From assembly GCA_040219235.1 (NCBI GenBank), contig JAVJSV010000016.1, forward strand, positions 530,811-594,810: 64,000 nt of DNA. Reading direction: 5' to 3'. Below are positions 18,009-26,750 of this stretch, piece after piece (the stretch's first letter is position 1; every line of letters starts with the position of its first letter). Under the pieces are notes generated by a model. That model was not told the origin of the DNA. It saw only the letters and a list, made by a program, of their open reading frames with translations, and made no database searches. The DNA comes from Rhodospirillaceae bacterium (GTDB lineage Bacteria; Pseudomonadota; Alphaproteobacteria; Rhodospirillales; Rhodospirillaceae). The translations under genes and the position numbers were made by a program.

Positions 18009-19483
18009 TGACCTGCCCCTAACAAGACGCTGACAATTTGCTCAGCAACACCGACTGTGAACGATGTATCAATCCCAAGATAGATACATGCCAATACAAA
18101 AACCCATGATGTTATCAGCATAGACTTAGGCGGGTCTTTTAGAGCTGGTGCACCAGCGGGTCTCTCTCGGAAAAAAGCAACTTCAATCACGCGCCCAATG
18201 TAGGCAAGAACGAGCAGTGAGCTCACCATCAGCAGAGCAACCATCCACCACCAACCGTTTTCGAGCGCACCAACTGACAGGTACCACTTAGAGACAAAGC
18301 CGACCGTCCCAGGTACGCCGAGCATGCTGAATCCAGCCAAAACAATACCGAACATTGTAAGCGGCATGGCTTTGCCCAGCCCTGCCATATCAGATAGGCG
18401 AACTGTGCCGATCTGCAGCGCTATGCCGCCGATCAACATGAATAACGCCCCCTTCATCATCGCGTGGTTCGCGATATGAACTAAACTACCGACCAGTCCA
18501 GGAGCATCCGCGAGCGCTATACCAAGCGTGATGTAACCGATCTGCGCGACACTTGAATATGCAAGCATGCGCTTTACGTTTTCCTGGAAAATGGCCGAAA
18601 AAGAGCCTGCAAAAATTGCGATAAGGGACAAAATCAAAATCACTTCGGGTATTGGTGTTTGTTCGATGGCAAACCCAAAGCCGAAAACTGAATATAAAAA
18701 CCGCATCAAAAGATAAATTGCGACCTTCGTCGCCGTTGCGGCAAGAAAAGCTGTGACCGCCGATGGTGCATACGCGTACGCGCTCGGCAACCAAAGGTGC
18801 AAGGGAAATAGAGCAATTTTTAACGAGAGCCCGACAAGAATAAAGGCCATTCCTGCAATAGCCGCAGGTGTATCTAGCAAAGGCCGTAAGCGTTCCGCCA
18901 TATCAACAAGGTTGAGCGTGCCGGTAATCGTAAAGAGCAGTCCAACACCAATAACATACATGGTGGCCCCGATCGTCCCCATGATGAGATATTGGTAGGC
19001 TGCTGCAAGAGCTCGGCGATCCTTGCCAAGCGCGATCAATGTATACATTGAGAGCGAGGAGATCTCCATAAAGACAAACGCATTAAACGCATCGCCTGTT
19101 ATGACAATCCCCATCAAACCGCACATGCACAGCAGATACATCGTATAGTACCAGCCACGCAGGCTCTGCTTTATCTCCGCCTGAACACTCACCCGTCCGT
19201 AAACTAGAACCGCGGTTGCAATCAAAGAAACCAAAACAAGAAGGTATCCCGAAAGAATATCAATCCTGTACTCGATACCGACAGGAGGTGCCCACCCCCC
19301 CATTTGATATGAAATTGGCCCATAGTCCTGGACCTGAGCCAACATGGCAATGCTGCCAAGCGTGCTAACACCACAGACAACAAGGGCGATCAGCCAGCAG
19401 GCCGTCTGCTGACGCACTATCGCACAGACAGCGGCCGCAATGAGCGGAACAGCAACAACAATAGCGGGAAGTTGGTCGAGCAC
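18005..19483 (-). CDS. mrpD: Mrp antiporter subunit D (first NuoL/M/N-like)
   Basis: The 492-residue proton-conducting transporter contains FVFMEISSLSMYTLIALGKDRRA near residues 130-152 (family signature), LHLWLPSAYAYAPSAVTAFLAA near 230-251 and MLAYSSVAQIGYITLG near 312. It starts at GTG 19483, three bases after the MrpC stop. It is the best match in the operon to a classical MrpD and would form one of the proton pathways of the antiporter. Confidence 0.88.
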   Translation of the reverse strand: MLDQLPAIVVAVPLIAAAVCAIVRQQTACWLIALVVCGVSTLGSIAMLAQVQDYGPISYQMGGWAPPVGIEYRIDILSGYLLVLVSLIATAVLVYGRVSVQAEIKQSLRGWYYTMYLLCMCGLMGIVITGDAFNAFVFMEISSLSMYTLIALGKDRRALAAAYQYLIMGTIGATMYVIGVGLLFTITGTLNLVDMAERLRPLLDTPAAIAGMAFILVGLSLKIALFPLHLWLPSAYAYAPSAVTAFLAATATKVAIYLLMRFLYSVFGFGFAIEQTPIPEVILILSLIAIFAGSFSAIFQENVKRMLAYSSVAQIGYITLGIALADAPGLVGSLVHIANHAMMKGALFMLIGGIALQIGTVRLSDMAGLGKAMPLTMFGIVLAGFSMLGVPGTVGFVSKWYLSVGALENGWWWMVALLMVSSLLVLAYIGRVIEVAFFRERPAGAPALKDPPKSMLITSWVFVLACIYLGIDTSFTVGVAEQIVSVLLGAGQ

Positions 19484-19486
19484 TGT

Positions 19487-19867
19487 TTAGTCCCAATCCG
19501 CACTAGTGTAGACGTCGTCTTCTTCGATTGAGCCATAGGCTTCATTGATTCTGACAACCAGTGCCAGGCCAAGGGCAAGCGTAGCTACGCCGACGACAAT
19601 TGCAGTGAGAATGAGAACATGGGGCAAGGGATTTGAATAAAGCTGCCCTGGAGCATCCTCAATAATGATTGGTGCCGTGCCCCCCAGAATTTTCCCTGGG
19701 GAAACGTACAACAAATAAACTGACGTTTGAAATATGGAGAGCCCGACCAGCTTTTTGATCATGTTTGAACGAGAAACAATGATGTAGAGGCCAGCCATAA
19801 TTAAGAAGATGGTTATCCAATGATTGATACCACCGATGATAAACGCAAGTTCGTTGAGTCCTTCCAT
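19487..19867 (-). CDS. mrpC: Mrp antiporter subunit C (NuoK-like)
   Basis: The 126-residue protein has three transmembrane helices with the NuoK/MrpC pattern: GLYIIVSRSNMIKKLVGLSIFQTSVYLLYVS in the first half and DPLPHVLILTAIVVG-like text (here NPLPHVLILTAIVVGVATLAL) in the second. It ends in an acidic tail, EEDDVYTSADWD. It lies between MrpB and MrpD in the usual order. Confidence 0.9.
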   Translation of the reverse strand: MEGLNELAFIIGGINHWITIFLIMAGLYIIVSRSNMIKKLVGLSIFQTSVYLLYVSPGKILGGTAPIIIEDAPGQLYSNPLPHVLILTAIVVGVATLALGLALVVRINEAYGSIEEDDVYTSADWD

Positions 19868-19876
19868 CGCCCGCCC

Positions 19877-20296
19877 CTAACGCCCGCGGCCAGCAAAAGT
19901 ATAAAAGATCAACAGCATCGTGGAAGAGACAGTTAGCAATACGCCGGCTTCAACAAGCAATATGCCCAGATGTTGACCATGCGAGGGATCATGTGAATCT
20001 AGCAGGCCATAATCCAAGAAATTTCCGCCCATGATCCAGGAGAAAATACCGACGCCAGCGTAAATCAAAACGCCCAAAGGAACGGCAATTTCCAGAACCG
20101 AAGACGGAATAATTTTTTGAGTCTCATGGAGGCCAAAAATCAGCGCATACAAAACAAACGCTGCGGCCACAATAACTCCGGCCTGAAAGCCGCCACCCGG
20201 ACCAAAGTCACCGTGGAACTGCACATACAGAGCGAACAGAAGCAAAAATGGAATCAGCAACTTGGATATAACGCGGAGAACGAGATGGCCTCTCAT
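19877..20296 (-). CDS. mrpB: Mrp antiporter subunit B
   Basis: The 139-residue protein has the MnhB domain: VISKLLIPFLLLFALYVQFHGDFGPGGGFQAG, with the conserved GPGGGFQAG turn near residues 32-40, then LLVEAGVLLTVSSTMLLIFY. It starts by ATGA overlap with the upstream DUF4040-type subunit. Four hydrophobic segments are visible. Confidence 0.92.
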   Translation of the reverse strand: MRGHLVLRVISKLLIPFLLLFALYVQFHGDFGPGGGFQAGVIVAAAFVLYALIFGLHETQKIIPSSVLEIAVPLGVLIYAGVGIFSWIMGGNFLDYGLLDSHDPSHGQHLGILLVEAGVLLTVSSTMLLIFYTFAGRGR

Positions 20297-20850
20297 GTGC
20301 GCTCCTCCTCTTCTTCGTCATCCTCTTTGCGACGTCTTCCTTTAAGCAACATCAACACACCAATACCAGCTGTAAAAATCACAGCCGTTTCCCCCAGCGT
20401 GTCATAGCCCCGGTAGCTGGCCAGAACTGACGTTACAACGTTAGGCACTGTCGTTTCTGGGATTGAACGCTCTAAATATTCAGCGCCAACATGCGTGTTC
20501 ATGGGGGTATCCGGATCGCCATAACGAGGAAGCCCCCAGGTTCCATAAATGAGAACCACGCCGATTAAAACGGACAGAGCGATAGGCAAGACATTGGAAT
20601 GCTTGGCAGGCGCTTCATCTGTTTTGGTAAGGTGAAGCGCAGAGAGTAGGAGAACGGTAGACACCCCTGCCCCGACTGCGGCTTCCGTCATGCCCACGTC
20701 CACGGCATCCATAGCGATCAATAGCGTTGCCATTAAAAAACTATACGCACTACCCAGAACAACAACGGCAAACAGATTGCGGACGCCTATAATACCGATA
20801 GTCACAGCCGTAAGAAAAAGGAGCAATATCAGATTAATCAGGAATTCCAC
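20293..20850 (-). CDS. DUF4040-type / MbhE-like Mrp subunit
   Basis: The 185-residue protein has an N-terminal three-helix DUF4040 segment (VVVLGSAYSFLMATLLIAMDAVDVGMTEAAVGAGVSTVLLLSAL) and a C-terminal MbhE-like helix pair (SYRGYDTLGETAVIFTAGIGVLMLL), with a highly acidic and basic tail. In classical Mrp these pieces are the C-terminal part of the large MrpA; here they are a free-standing subunit. It starts at GTG 20850, two bases after MrpG. This split arrangement resembles Mrp modules of archaeal and thermophile respiratory complexes. Confidence 0.82.
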   Translation of the reverse strand: MEFLINLILLLFLTAVTIGIIGVRNLFAVVVLGSAYSFLMATLLIAMDAVDVGMTEAAVGAGVSTVLLLSALHLTKTDEAPAKHSNVLPIALSVLIGVVLIYGTWGLPRYGDPDTPMNTHVGAEYLERSIPETTVPNVVTSVLASYRGYDTLGETAVIFTAGIGVLMLLKGRRRKEDDEEEEERT

Positions 20851-20852
20851 GT

Positions 20853-21179
20853 CTAGCGTCCTTCCTTTGTGCGATCTTCGGACAGCACCGGTTCAACATT
20901 TCTGTGTTTCATAGCCCTGGCAATGGCATGAGTTGCAACAGGGCTTGTGAAGAACACCAGCGCCAAAATAATTGCCAGACGCGCCGTCGTGAGCGTCAAC
21001 CCCGACTGCACCATCAATCCGATGATGATCATGCCAACGCCTAAAGTATCAATGACACTGGCTGCATGCATCCGGGTAAACGCGTCAGGCATGCGCACGA
21101 TACCAATGGCGCCGACAACGCAGAAAAACCCGCCACCAGCCAACAGAGCCCAACTTACAATGTTAAGAAGCAGCTCCAT
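20853..21179 (-). CDS. mrpG: Mrp antiporter subunit G
   Basis: The 108-residue protein has three transmembrane helices with the PhaG/MnhG signature: GAIGIVRMPDAFTRMHAAS near residues 23-41, GVGMIIIG, and a final ALVFFTSPVATHAIARA. It lies two bases from MrpF. Assignment is firm from the conserved R-x-PD-x-xTR-xHA pattern. Confidence 0.93.
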   Translation of the reverse strand: MELLLNIVSWALLAGGGFFCVVGAIGIVRMPDAFTRMHAASVIDTLGVGMIIIGLMVQSGLTLTTARLAIILALVFFTSPVATHAIARAMKHRNVEPVLSEDRTKEGR

Positions 21180-21181
21180 AG

Positions 21182-21466
21182 TTACAGCCCGGCCTCATCT
21201 TCGCCAGCGCCCAGGTCGCCGTAACGGAAAAATTTCAAGACGGCGATGGTGCCGATAACATTAAGCAGCGCATATGTGATTGCGAGGTCAATAAATTCTG
21301 GTCGCCCGAAGACGTACCCCATAACCGCTAACAGCAAAACGCATAGAGTGCCCAGCGAGTTACCGGCAACCACCCTGTCAAAAACTGTTGGTCCTTTGAG
21401 CACCCGCGTGACGACCAGCCCGAGGGATACAAGAAGGGCAATTGCAGCAACAGCAAACATACTCAT
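21182..21466 (-). CDS. mrpF: Mrp antiporter subunit F
   Basis: The 94-residue three-helix protein carries the MrpF signature VLKGPTVFDRVVAGNSLGTL near residues 22-41, followed by GRPEFIDLAITYALLNVIGTIAVLKF. It starts by ATGA overlap with MrpE. Confidence 0.93.
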   Translation of the reverse strand: MSMFAVAAIALLVSLGLVVTRVLKGPTVFDRVVAGNSLGTLCVLLLAVMGYVFGRPEFIDLAITYALLNVIGTIAVLKFFRYGDLGAGEDEAGL

Positions 21467-21939
21467 GCCGAGCCCTCAAACTTTGCGCATCTTCGATCCA
21501 TTTCACCGGACTCGACGTCCGTCGCGTTCTCCCGCGTAATGGCATGCACAAGAATTTCGTCATCTTCGATATCGACAGAGATTGTCCCTGGCGTAAGCGT
21601 GATCGAATTTGCATACGTCACACGGCCAACATCAGATTTTTGGCTCATTTTCGTTCGTGTCAAAGTCGGACTGATTGGCAAAGACGGATTCAAAATGATT
21701 TTCGTTACATTGATGGCTGACAAGATGATTTGCCAGACCAGCCATGGCCAGTAGGTGAAAGCGGATGTTGCAAGGTGAATGGGGTGTCCTTCTTTATCGG
21801 ACACATTCATCTTTTTTGCCAACAGCGCAATCGCGATGGTACTGATCACTCCGGCGGAGACCAAAAAGAAAGTGTATTTGCCCGACAGAGTGAGCCAGAA
21901 AATAAGCAAGACGATAGTCATGCTGATCACTTGCCCCAT
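21463..21939 (-). CDS. mrpE: Mrp antiporter subunit E
   Basis: The 158-residue protein is the first gene of the operon. Two N-terminal helices are followed by the MnhE domain: YWPWLVWQIILSAINVTKIILNP near residues 63-85, then SITLTPGTISVDIEDDEILVHAI near 112-134. Both are hallmarks of MrpE. An AAGGGG/AAAGG site precedes ATG 21939. The promoter should lie in 21940-22133, where I see no gene. Confidence 0.93.
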   Translation of the reverse strand: MGQVISMTIVLLIFWLTLSGKYTFFLVSAGVISTIAIALLAKKMNVSDKEGHPIHLATSAFTYWPWLVWQIILSAINVTKIILNPSLPISPTLTRTKMSQKSDVGRVTYANSITLTPGTISVDIEDDEILVHAITRENATDVESGEMDRRCAKFEGSA

Positions 21940-22133
21940 CGAACCTTTACCCCTTCCTCAGTTACGCTGCCCCAGTGACGATAGCAATGGGCAAAGCGTA
22001 GTCTTGATTCCCCCAATTAAACCTTACTATGCACCGCATCGCCCGCAGCGCTCTATTGATAATGCTCAAGGTTTAAGGAGTTTTGGTAGCAGCGCCGATC
22101 CGTCGAGGCAATCAAAATAGTATAAACACCTGC

Positions 22134-22715
22134 CTATTTTGTGACTCGACGTGGTGACCACTGATTAACACTTACAGGTTTCCCCGTATGTGATCTCATC
22201 AACTTAGGCCTGAGCACTTGATCAACTGTTGGCGCATCAGCAGGCGATCCAGCACCTTTTCCATCGCGACGGCCAAGGTTATCGCTCAGTGCTGTCATAT
22301 AAAACTCGACGAGGTCGTCAAAGCCGATCTCTGTACCGACGCCATTATCTTTCGCCTTTACAACCGGTGGATGCGTATTTAGAGCTGTATTGAGGCGCTC
22401 CGTAGATTTTGCGCCAAATTGACGCCAAACACTGTCAAGAATGTGCAACACGTCTTCCTCTATAGGGCCAGTGTCAATCATCGGCCGACCCCGCTCCATA
22501 GCCCTAAAAACTGTCGGCTCTACCGGCCCTTCGGCACCGACGACAAAAACAGCAGGCATCAGCTTCGCCCCGTTTTTTGCCGAAGCATAATATGCTTGCG
22601 CTAAAAACATGAGCCGATGCATTTTTTGAGGCTGGAGATACTCTCCATCATCCAGCGCCCGGTCCAGAAGCCAGAACGCAACATCAAAGCAAGATTCGAC
22701 AGCAGGCCTGTGCAT
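22134..22715 (-). CDS. SocA/Panacea (DUF4065)-like protein
   Basis: The 193-residue cytosolic protein opens with a helical domain like the Panacea/SocA antitoxin domain: DVAFWLLDRA, QPQKMHRLMFLAQAYYAS near residues 29-46, and GAEGPVEPTVFRAME near 60-74. These match the K-L-QKLLYYAQ and GPV-P-VY pattern of that family. SocA is a proteolytic adaptor antitoxin in Caulobacter, and Panacea proteins neutralise many toxin types. No toxin gene is adjacent here, and the C-terminal tail is basic and low complexity, so it may have another job. GGAG sits 7 bases before the ATG. Confidence 0.65.
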   Translation of the reverse strand: MHRPAVESCFDVAFWLLDRALDDGEYLQPQKMHRLMFLAQAYYASAKNGAKLMPAVFVVGAEGPVEPTVFRAMERGRPMIDTGPIEEDVLHILDSVWRQFGAKSTERLNTALNTHPPVVKAKDNGVGTEIGFDDLVEFYMTALSDNLGRRDGKGAGSPADAPTVDQVLRPKLMRSHTGKPVSVNQWSPRRVTK

Positions 22716-22818
22716 TCCTAAACTCCAAAAACATTAAGGACGTTCATAGACATCCCGTCTGGGCAGAACCATAGCTTTTGCCGTGATCACCAGACAATAC
22801 AGCCGAGACTATTCCTAC

Positions 22819-25503
22819 ATGGTTAAACGTGCCGCAAAACTTCTTGGGATTACAATCATCCTCGTCCTCACTGCCGCTGTGGTGCTGAGAGCGTCTCTGA
22901 TTGAATTTATCGCCACATCCGCCTTGGATCAGCAAGGGCTTAGCCCTGCGAGTTTAACTGTCAGCCGGGCAAACTTCAGGGGACTGGAATTTAAAGCTAT
23001 ATCGCTCTCGTCTGGGCAAATTAAGGCGGACACAGCTAGCGTGACTTATGCGTGGTCGCTCTGGCGTGACGGGCGGGTCGAGCACCTAGAACTCTCGGGA
23101 CTAGATGTCTCCGGAACATGGACAGAAGACGGCGTGAAGTTCGGGGAGCTCGCGTTTCCCCAACAGTTGGAGCAAGAAAACAAGACCGGCGACGACCCAA
23201 ACAGTTCTGGCGGCCTGCCGTTTCGTTCCGTTGTCATAGACAACGCTAATGTGCATGTGCAACACCCGCAGGGGCAGATAGACCTTATTCTCAGCGCTGA
23301 GCTACAGAACAATGATGAGGTGCTAGAGACTGAGATTTTTGCTGCGCTGGCTGGCCCAGACTTAAGTGGCACCGTCGATTTTTCCGGATCTCTGAGTCTT
23401 CAGGACATCCTGAGTTCGTCACTTTCAGGGATGGTCAAGCTGACCGCTGAGTCATTTACTGTGCCCGGTTCTGAGAGCACTTTTTCTGCAGACGTTGATC
23501 TCAAAGGCTCTATTGAAGACAAATCCGTAACGGTTATGGCCGAAAAAGACATGCGGTTCTCTGCCCCCTGGCCAAGTCAGTTTTTCGGCAGCATCGGCCA
23601 AGCGAAAAATCAAACGGTTGAGGTTGTGGTGAGCAAAGGCACAGCCTCCGGTCCACTTTTCAGAATTGAACCTACGGACAGCGGGTATCGCGCAGAAGTC
23701 GATATGGTTTTAAGGGGTGAGACGCCACTGGGTCGCGCCGGAGCAAAATCCGCAGCCTGGGCAACATTCGGCACAGATGGCCTACCGCAGGATTTCAGCT
23801 TTGAGACGTTCAACGTTGAACTGAGCGGGCTGCCAACGGCATACGGGACTGTCAGCGCGTCGCTTGATGCCTCCGGACTCAGAGGGCCGATCGCCATAGC
23901 CGGTGGCCCTGTTTATGCCACCCTTGCCGTCAAAGATGCTGTTTATGGTGATCTGTCTGGTCGCACCCTGACCGTCGATATGGCATCTGATTTTAGACTG
24001 GATGGCTTATCGCTGGCCTTTCAATTTCAAAAACTTTCTGCCGCGGTGGAGGCCCTAAAATACGGAACTCAACTTGCCGCTCAAGACACCATTGAGCTGA
24101 ATTTGGCAGATGGCACTACCGCTGCCCAAACAGCAAATGTCGTGTTTGGTGCCGATGGCAGCGCCACCTTAACCTTCGATACTGCGCTTGCTCTAACATC
24201 AAAAACCTTGGAGTTGCGCTTGAATAATAGCCCACTATTGATAAGCGCGTCGGCCCCAGAAATATCCCTCAAAGGATATTGGACGGCACCCGACCAAACT
24301 GGTGATCTTCAGGTTGGACTAACGAATGGTCTGATTGAGTCAGAAAGCCTATCGGCTACAGCTTTGAACATTCTGCTCGCCGGTGATCTGGAAAATATGT
24401 CCGGCACATATCTCACGACACTTGTAGACCCCAAAGACACGTCCAGCCAGAGCCCTTTATTGCGCTTAAACGGCGATCTTAATAAGACACAAAATAACTA
24501 TAATATTGAAGGCTCTATACGCCTTCCCTCACGTAGATTAATAGGTACTTACAGCCTCACCTATGCCTTAGATTCCGCCAGTGGATCGGCCTCGGCCTCA
24601 AGTGGACCACTGCTGTTCGGAGGGGAAAACCTTGGCCCCTCAGACTTACGTCCGCTCGGATTACCCTTCACTCCTACCGCCGGGGAATTCGCCGCAGATA
24701 TCGACATCTCCTTTAACGGCAGAGAATTGAAGCAACAGCAAGCTCACATTTATGTCAAAGAGGTGGACGTTGAGGGGAATGATTTTGCGCTCAGGCGACT
24801 GAACACGGCGGTCGTTTTTGACTCTGTTGTGCCGCTCCGCACTGATGGCCCGCAGAGTGTTGCGATCGGACTGCTTCAAGCTGGAATTCCGATTACCGAT
24901 TTCCTTGGAACATTCGCCCTGGACTCTACAGGTATCCTTGAAGTTGATCGGATTTCCATGAATTTCGCCGGGGGCGAAGTCACCGGTGGCCCCCTTTCCT
25001 TGCGGCTGGACCAGGAAGAGACTTTAGCTGAACTCTCCGTCACTGCCGTCAGTTTACCTGCACTCGCCTCTATGACGGAATTGGACGGTTTAGAGGCTAC
25101 GGGAACGCTGTCGGGCCGGATCCCAATTATTATCAGGGGCAGTAACATTTTGATTGAGTCTGGCACGCTCAAAACCTCTGGCCCGGGTGTTGTCAGATAC
25201 AGAACGTCAAGTTCTGCGGACACCATCGCCGCTGACCAAGGCGGACTTTCTCTGGCCCTTCAGGCCCTTCAAGACTTCCGGTATGACTCTATTGAGGTCA
25301 CGGTGTCAGGGTCAGTGCAAAAAGAGCTTGAAGCCTCGCTAGCGATTAAGGGGAGGAATCCAGATCTGTATGACGGCTACCCCATAGACTTTAATCTTAA
25401 TTTAAGTGGCGAACTGGCAAACATCATCAGAGGTAGCATGGCGGGCTATCGGGTTCCAGAAGCCATAAAGCGACAACTGATGGCTTTCCCACCTAGTCCA
25501 TAA
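22819..25503 (+). CDS. ydbH: YdbH family AsmA-like intermembrane lipid-transport protein
   Basis: This protein of about 894 residues has one N-terminal membrane anchor (LLGITIILVLTAAVVLRASL) followed by a long beta-rich periplasmic repeat region. The C-terminal domain is characteristic of YdbH: GPGVVRYRTSS, ALQALQDFRYDSIEV, IKGRNPDLYDGYPIDFNLNLSGEL. In E. coli YdbH is one of three AsmA-like proteins (with TamB and YhdP) that bridge the envelope for phospholipid transport, and it works with YnbE. The two genes after it are ynbE and ydbL homologues, which confirms the assignment. ATG 22819 is used; an in-frame GTG at 22783 would add 12 residues. Neither has a good ribosome site. Confidence 0.9.
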   Translation: MVKRAAKLLGITIILVLTAAVVLRASLIEFIATSALDQQGLSPASLTVSRANFRGLEFKAISLSSGQIKADTASVTYAWSLWRDGRVEHLELSGLDVSGTWTEDGVKFGELAFPQQLEQENKTGDDPNSSGGLPFRSVVIDNANVHVQHPQGQIDLILSAELQNNDEVLETEIFAALAGPDLSGTVDFSGSLSLQDILSSSLSGMVKLTAESFTVPGSESTFSADVDLKGSIEDKSVTVMAEKDMRFSAPWPSQFFGSIGQAKNQTVEVVVSKGTASGPLFRIEPTDSGYRAEVDMVLRGETPLGRAGAKSAAWATFGTDGLPQDFSFETFNVELSGLPTAYGTVSASLDASGLRGPIAIAGGPVYATLAVKDAVYGDLSGRTLTVDMASDFRLDGLSLAFQFQKLSAAVEALKYGTQLAAQDTIELNLADGTTAAQTANVVFGADGSATLTFDTALALTSKTLELRLNNSPLLISASAPEISLKGYWTAPDQTGDLQVGLTNGLIESESLSATALNILLAGDLENMSGTYLTTLVDPKDTSSQSPLLRLNGDLNKTQNNYNIEGSIRLPSRRLIGTYSLTYALDSASGSASASSGPLLFGGENLGPSDLRPLGLPFTPTAGEFAADIDISFNGRELKQQQAHIYVKEVDVEGNDFALRRLNTAVVFDSVVPLRTDGPQSVAIGLLQAGIPITDFLGTFALDSTGILEVDRISMNFAGGEVTGGPLSLRLDQEETLAELSVTAVSLPALASMTELDGLEATGTLSGRIPIIIRGSNILIESGTLKTSGPGVVRYRTSSSADTIAADQGGLSLALQALQDFRYDSIEVTVSGSVQKELEASLAIKGRNPDLYDGYPIDFNLNLSGELANIIRGSMAGYRVPEAIKRQLMAFPPSP

Positions 25504-25651
25504 CCGCCTATATATTCTCAAACAGCTGCTAGGCTGACATGAATAAGCCTAATTTGTGGTTTATCTTGAATAGTACTGATTCAGGAATTGACGTTTTGCT
25601 CTGCGAACCCTAAAGCGTTGAGCGTATATCCGGCTTGGAGTTTGAAAAACG

Positions 25652-25882
25652 ATGTTGCGTTTACATTCAATACTGGAAAACAACGGCTTCAATCGGTTCA
25701 AACAGTTAATATCTGTTCTGCTTATTGGCGTTGTTGTGAGTGCCTGCTCGCCCACGGTCAAAGTACAGGCCCCAGATAAGCCCATAGTGATCAACCTAAA
25801 CGTCAAAATTGAGCAAGAAGTTCGGATTAGGGTCGAGAAAGGTGTTGAAGACTTGCTGACTGAGAATCCAGATATATTCTAG
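25652..25882 (+). CDS. ynbE: YnbE family lipoprotein
   Basis: The 76-residue lipoprotein has a hydrophobic leader and a VVVSAC lipobox near residue 32. The mature part, TVKVQAPDKPIVINLNVKIEQEVRIRVE, is the YnbE domain. In E. coli YnbE is an outer membrane lipoprotein that stacks on the C-terminal end of YdbH to complete the bridge. The 148 bases between ydbH and this gene hold no other frame. Confidence 0.92.
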   Translation: MLRLHSILENNGFNRFKQLISVLLIGVVVSACSPTVKVQAPDKPIVINLNVKIEQEVRIRVEKGVEDLLTENPDIF

Positions 25883-25905
25883 TTTGTTTCCAGAGGAGAA
25901 TGGCA

Positions 25906-26259
25906 ATGGCTCACTTCCAAAAAACCCGGAGATCCTTTTTAACCGTTTTATCTGTTATAATCGGCCTAGGTATCGCCGGTCCGGCTTACGCCGTTACTTT
26001 GGATGAAGCCCGCGACTTAGGATTAGTTGGCGAGAGACCAGACGGCTTGATTGCAGCGGTGTCCCCGCAAGTGGCTGCGGAAGTCAGCACCCTGATTTTA
26101 GAAGTTAACGCCGCGCGGCTAGAGAGCTACAAACAACTCGCAGCTAAGGACGGCGCACCTATCCAAGCTGTACAGGCAATAGCCGGTGAAAAGCTCTTAC
26201 AACGGGCACGCCAAAATGGGTGGTATGTCATGAGCGCTTCAGGAAACTGGTCACGTTAA
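25906..26259 (+). CDS. ydbL: YdbL family (DUF1318) periplasmic protein
   Basis: This exported protein of about 117 residues has a signal peptide (FLTVLSVIIGLGIAGPAYA) and a DUF1318 domain: LDEARDLGLVGERPDGLIAAV, then LEVNAARLESYKQLA and GEKLLQRARQNGWYV. YdbL is thought to act as a chaperone for YnbE multimer formation. ATG 25906 is preferred because the GAGG site lies 9 bases upstream; ATG 25900 is too close to it. A small CACGTT/AACGTG hairpin overlaps its stop. Confidence 0.92.
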   Translation: MAHFQKTRRSFLTVLSVIIGLGIAGPAYAVTLDEARDLGLVGERPDGLIAAVSPQVAAEVSTLILEVNAARLESYKQLAAKDGAPIQAVQAIAGEKLLQRARQNGWYVMSASGNWSR

Positions 26260-26283
26260 GGAACGTGCGCAAAGTCATAATAT

Positions 26284-26688
26284 CTAAAACCGGGCAACAC
26301 CAACCGTTGTAACGACTTCTGGTGTGCCAATGAGAGATTGATTAAATTCGTAGATGCGAATTTGCTTCTCGGCTTCTGGTATTGACGTTGACTTCGGTAA
26401 TGAGGCCTGAGCTTGAGCCTGCATTATCGTTGTTCCAACTTCACGAGACACGAATATCCCGCCAAACCTGATTGATCTATCGCGATGCTGGCCAAGATTT
26501 TGCCGCTTATCGCCATGCAGATCAGACCAGCGCTCATCATACTGTAAGGCTTGGTCGCCTGGTCGGGCTCCAATGGACTGGTCGAGGGCATCTACATAAC
26601 CTAAGGTCGTTGAGTTCCCGACACGCGTAGTGTCTATCCGCGCCGTGGCGGATGCCAGCGTACTTGAAGAGACTAAAGCGGTACTCAT
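26284..26688 (-). CDS. hypothetical protein
   Basis: The 134-residue protein has a Ser/Thr/Ala-rich start (STALVSSSTLASATARIDTTRVGNSTTLGYVDAL), a polar basic middle and a C-terminus with IRIYEFNQSLIGTPEVVTTVGVARF. There is no signal peptide, membrane helix or known domain. The repetitive polar beginning recalls surface or flagellin-like proteins, but nothing firm supports that. It converges on ydbL and is divergent from the next hypothetical gene. Confidence 0.45.
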   Translation of the reverse strand: MSTALVSSSTLASATARIDTTRVGNSTTLGYVDALDQSIGARPGDQALQYDERWSDLHGDKRQNLGQHRDRSIRFGGIFVSREVGTTIMQAQAQASLPKSTSIPEAEKQIRIYEFNQSLIGTPEVVTTVGVARF

Positions 26689-26750
26689 GACCTAATACCT
26701 AAGTAATCGGCGCAGGCTTTTATTTTATATTTTCCACGCACTCTCATATA

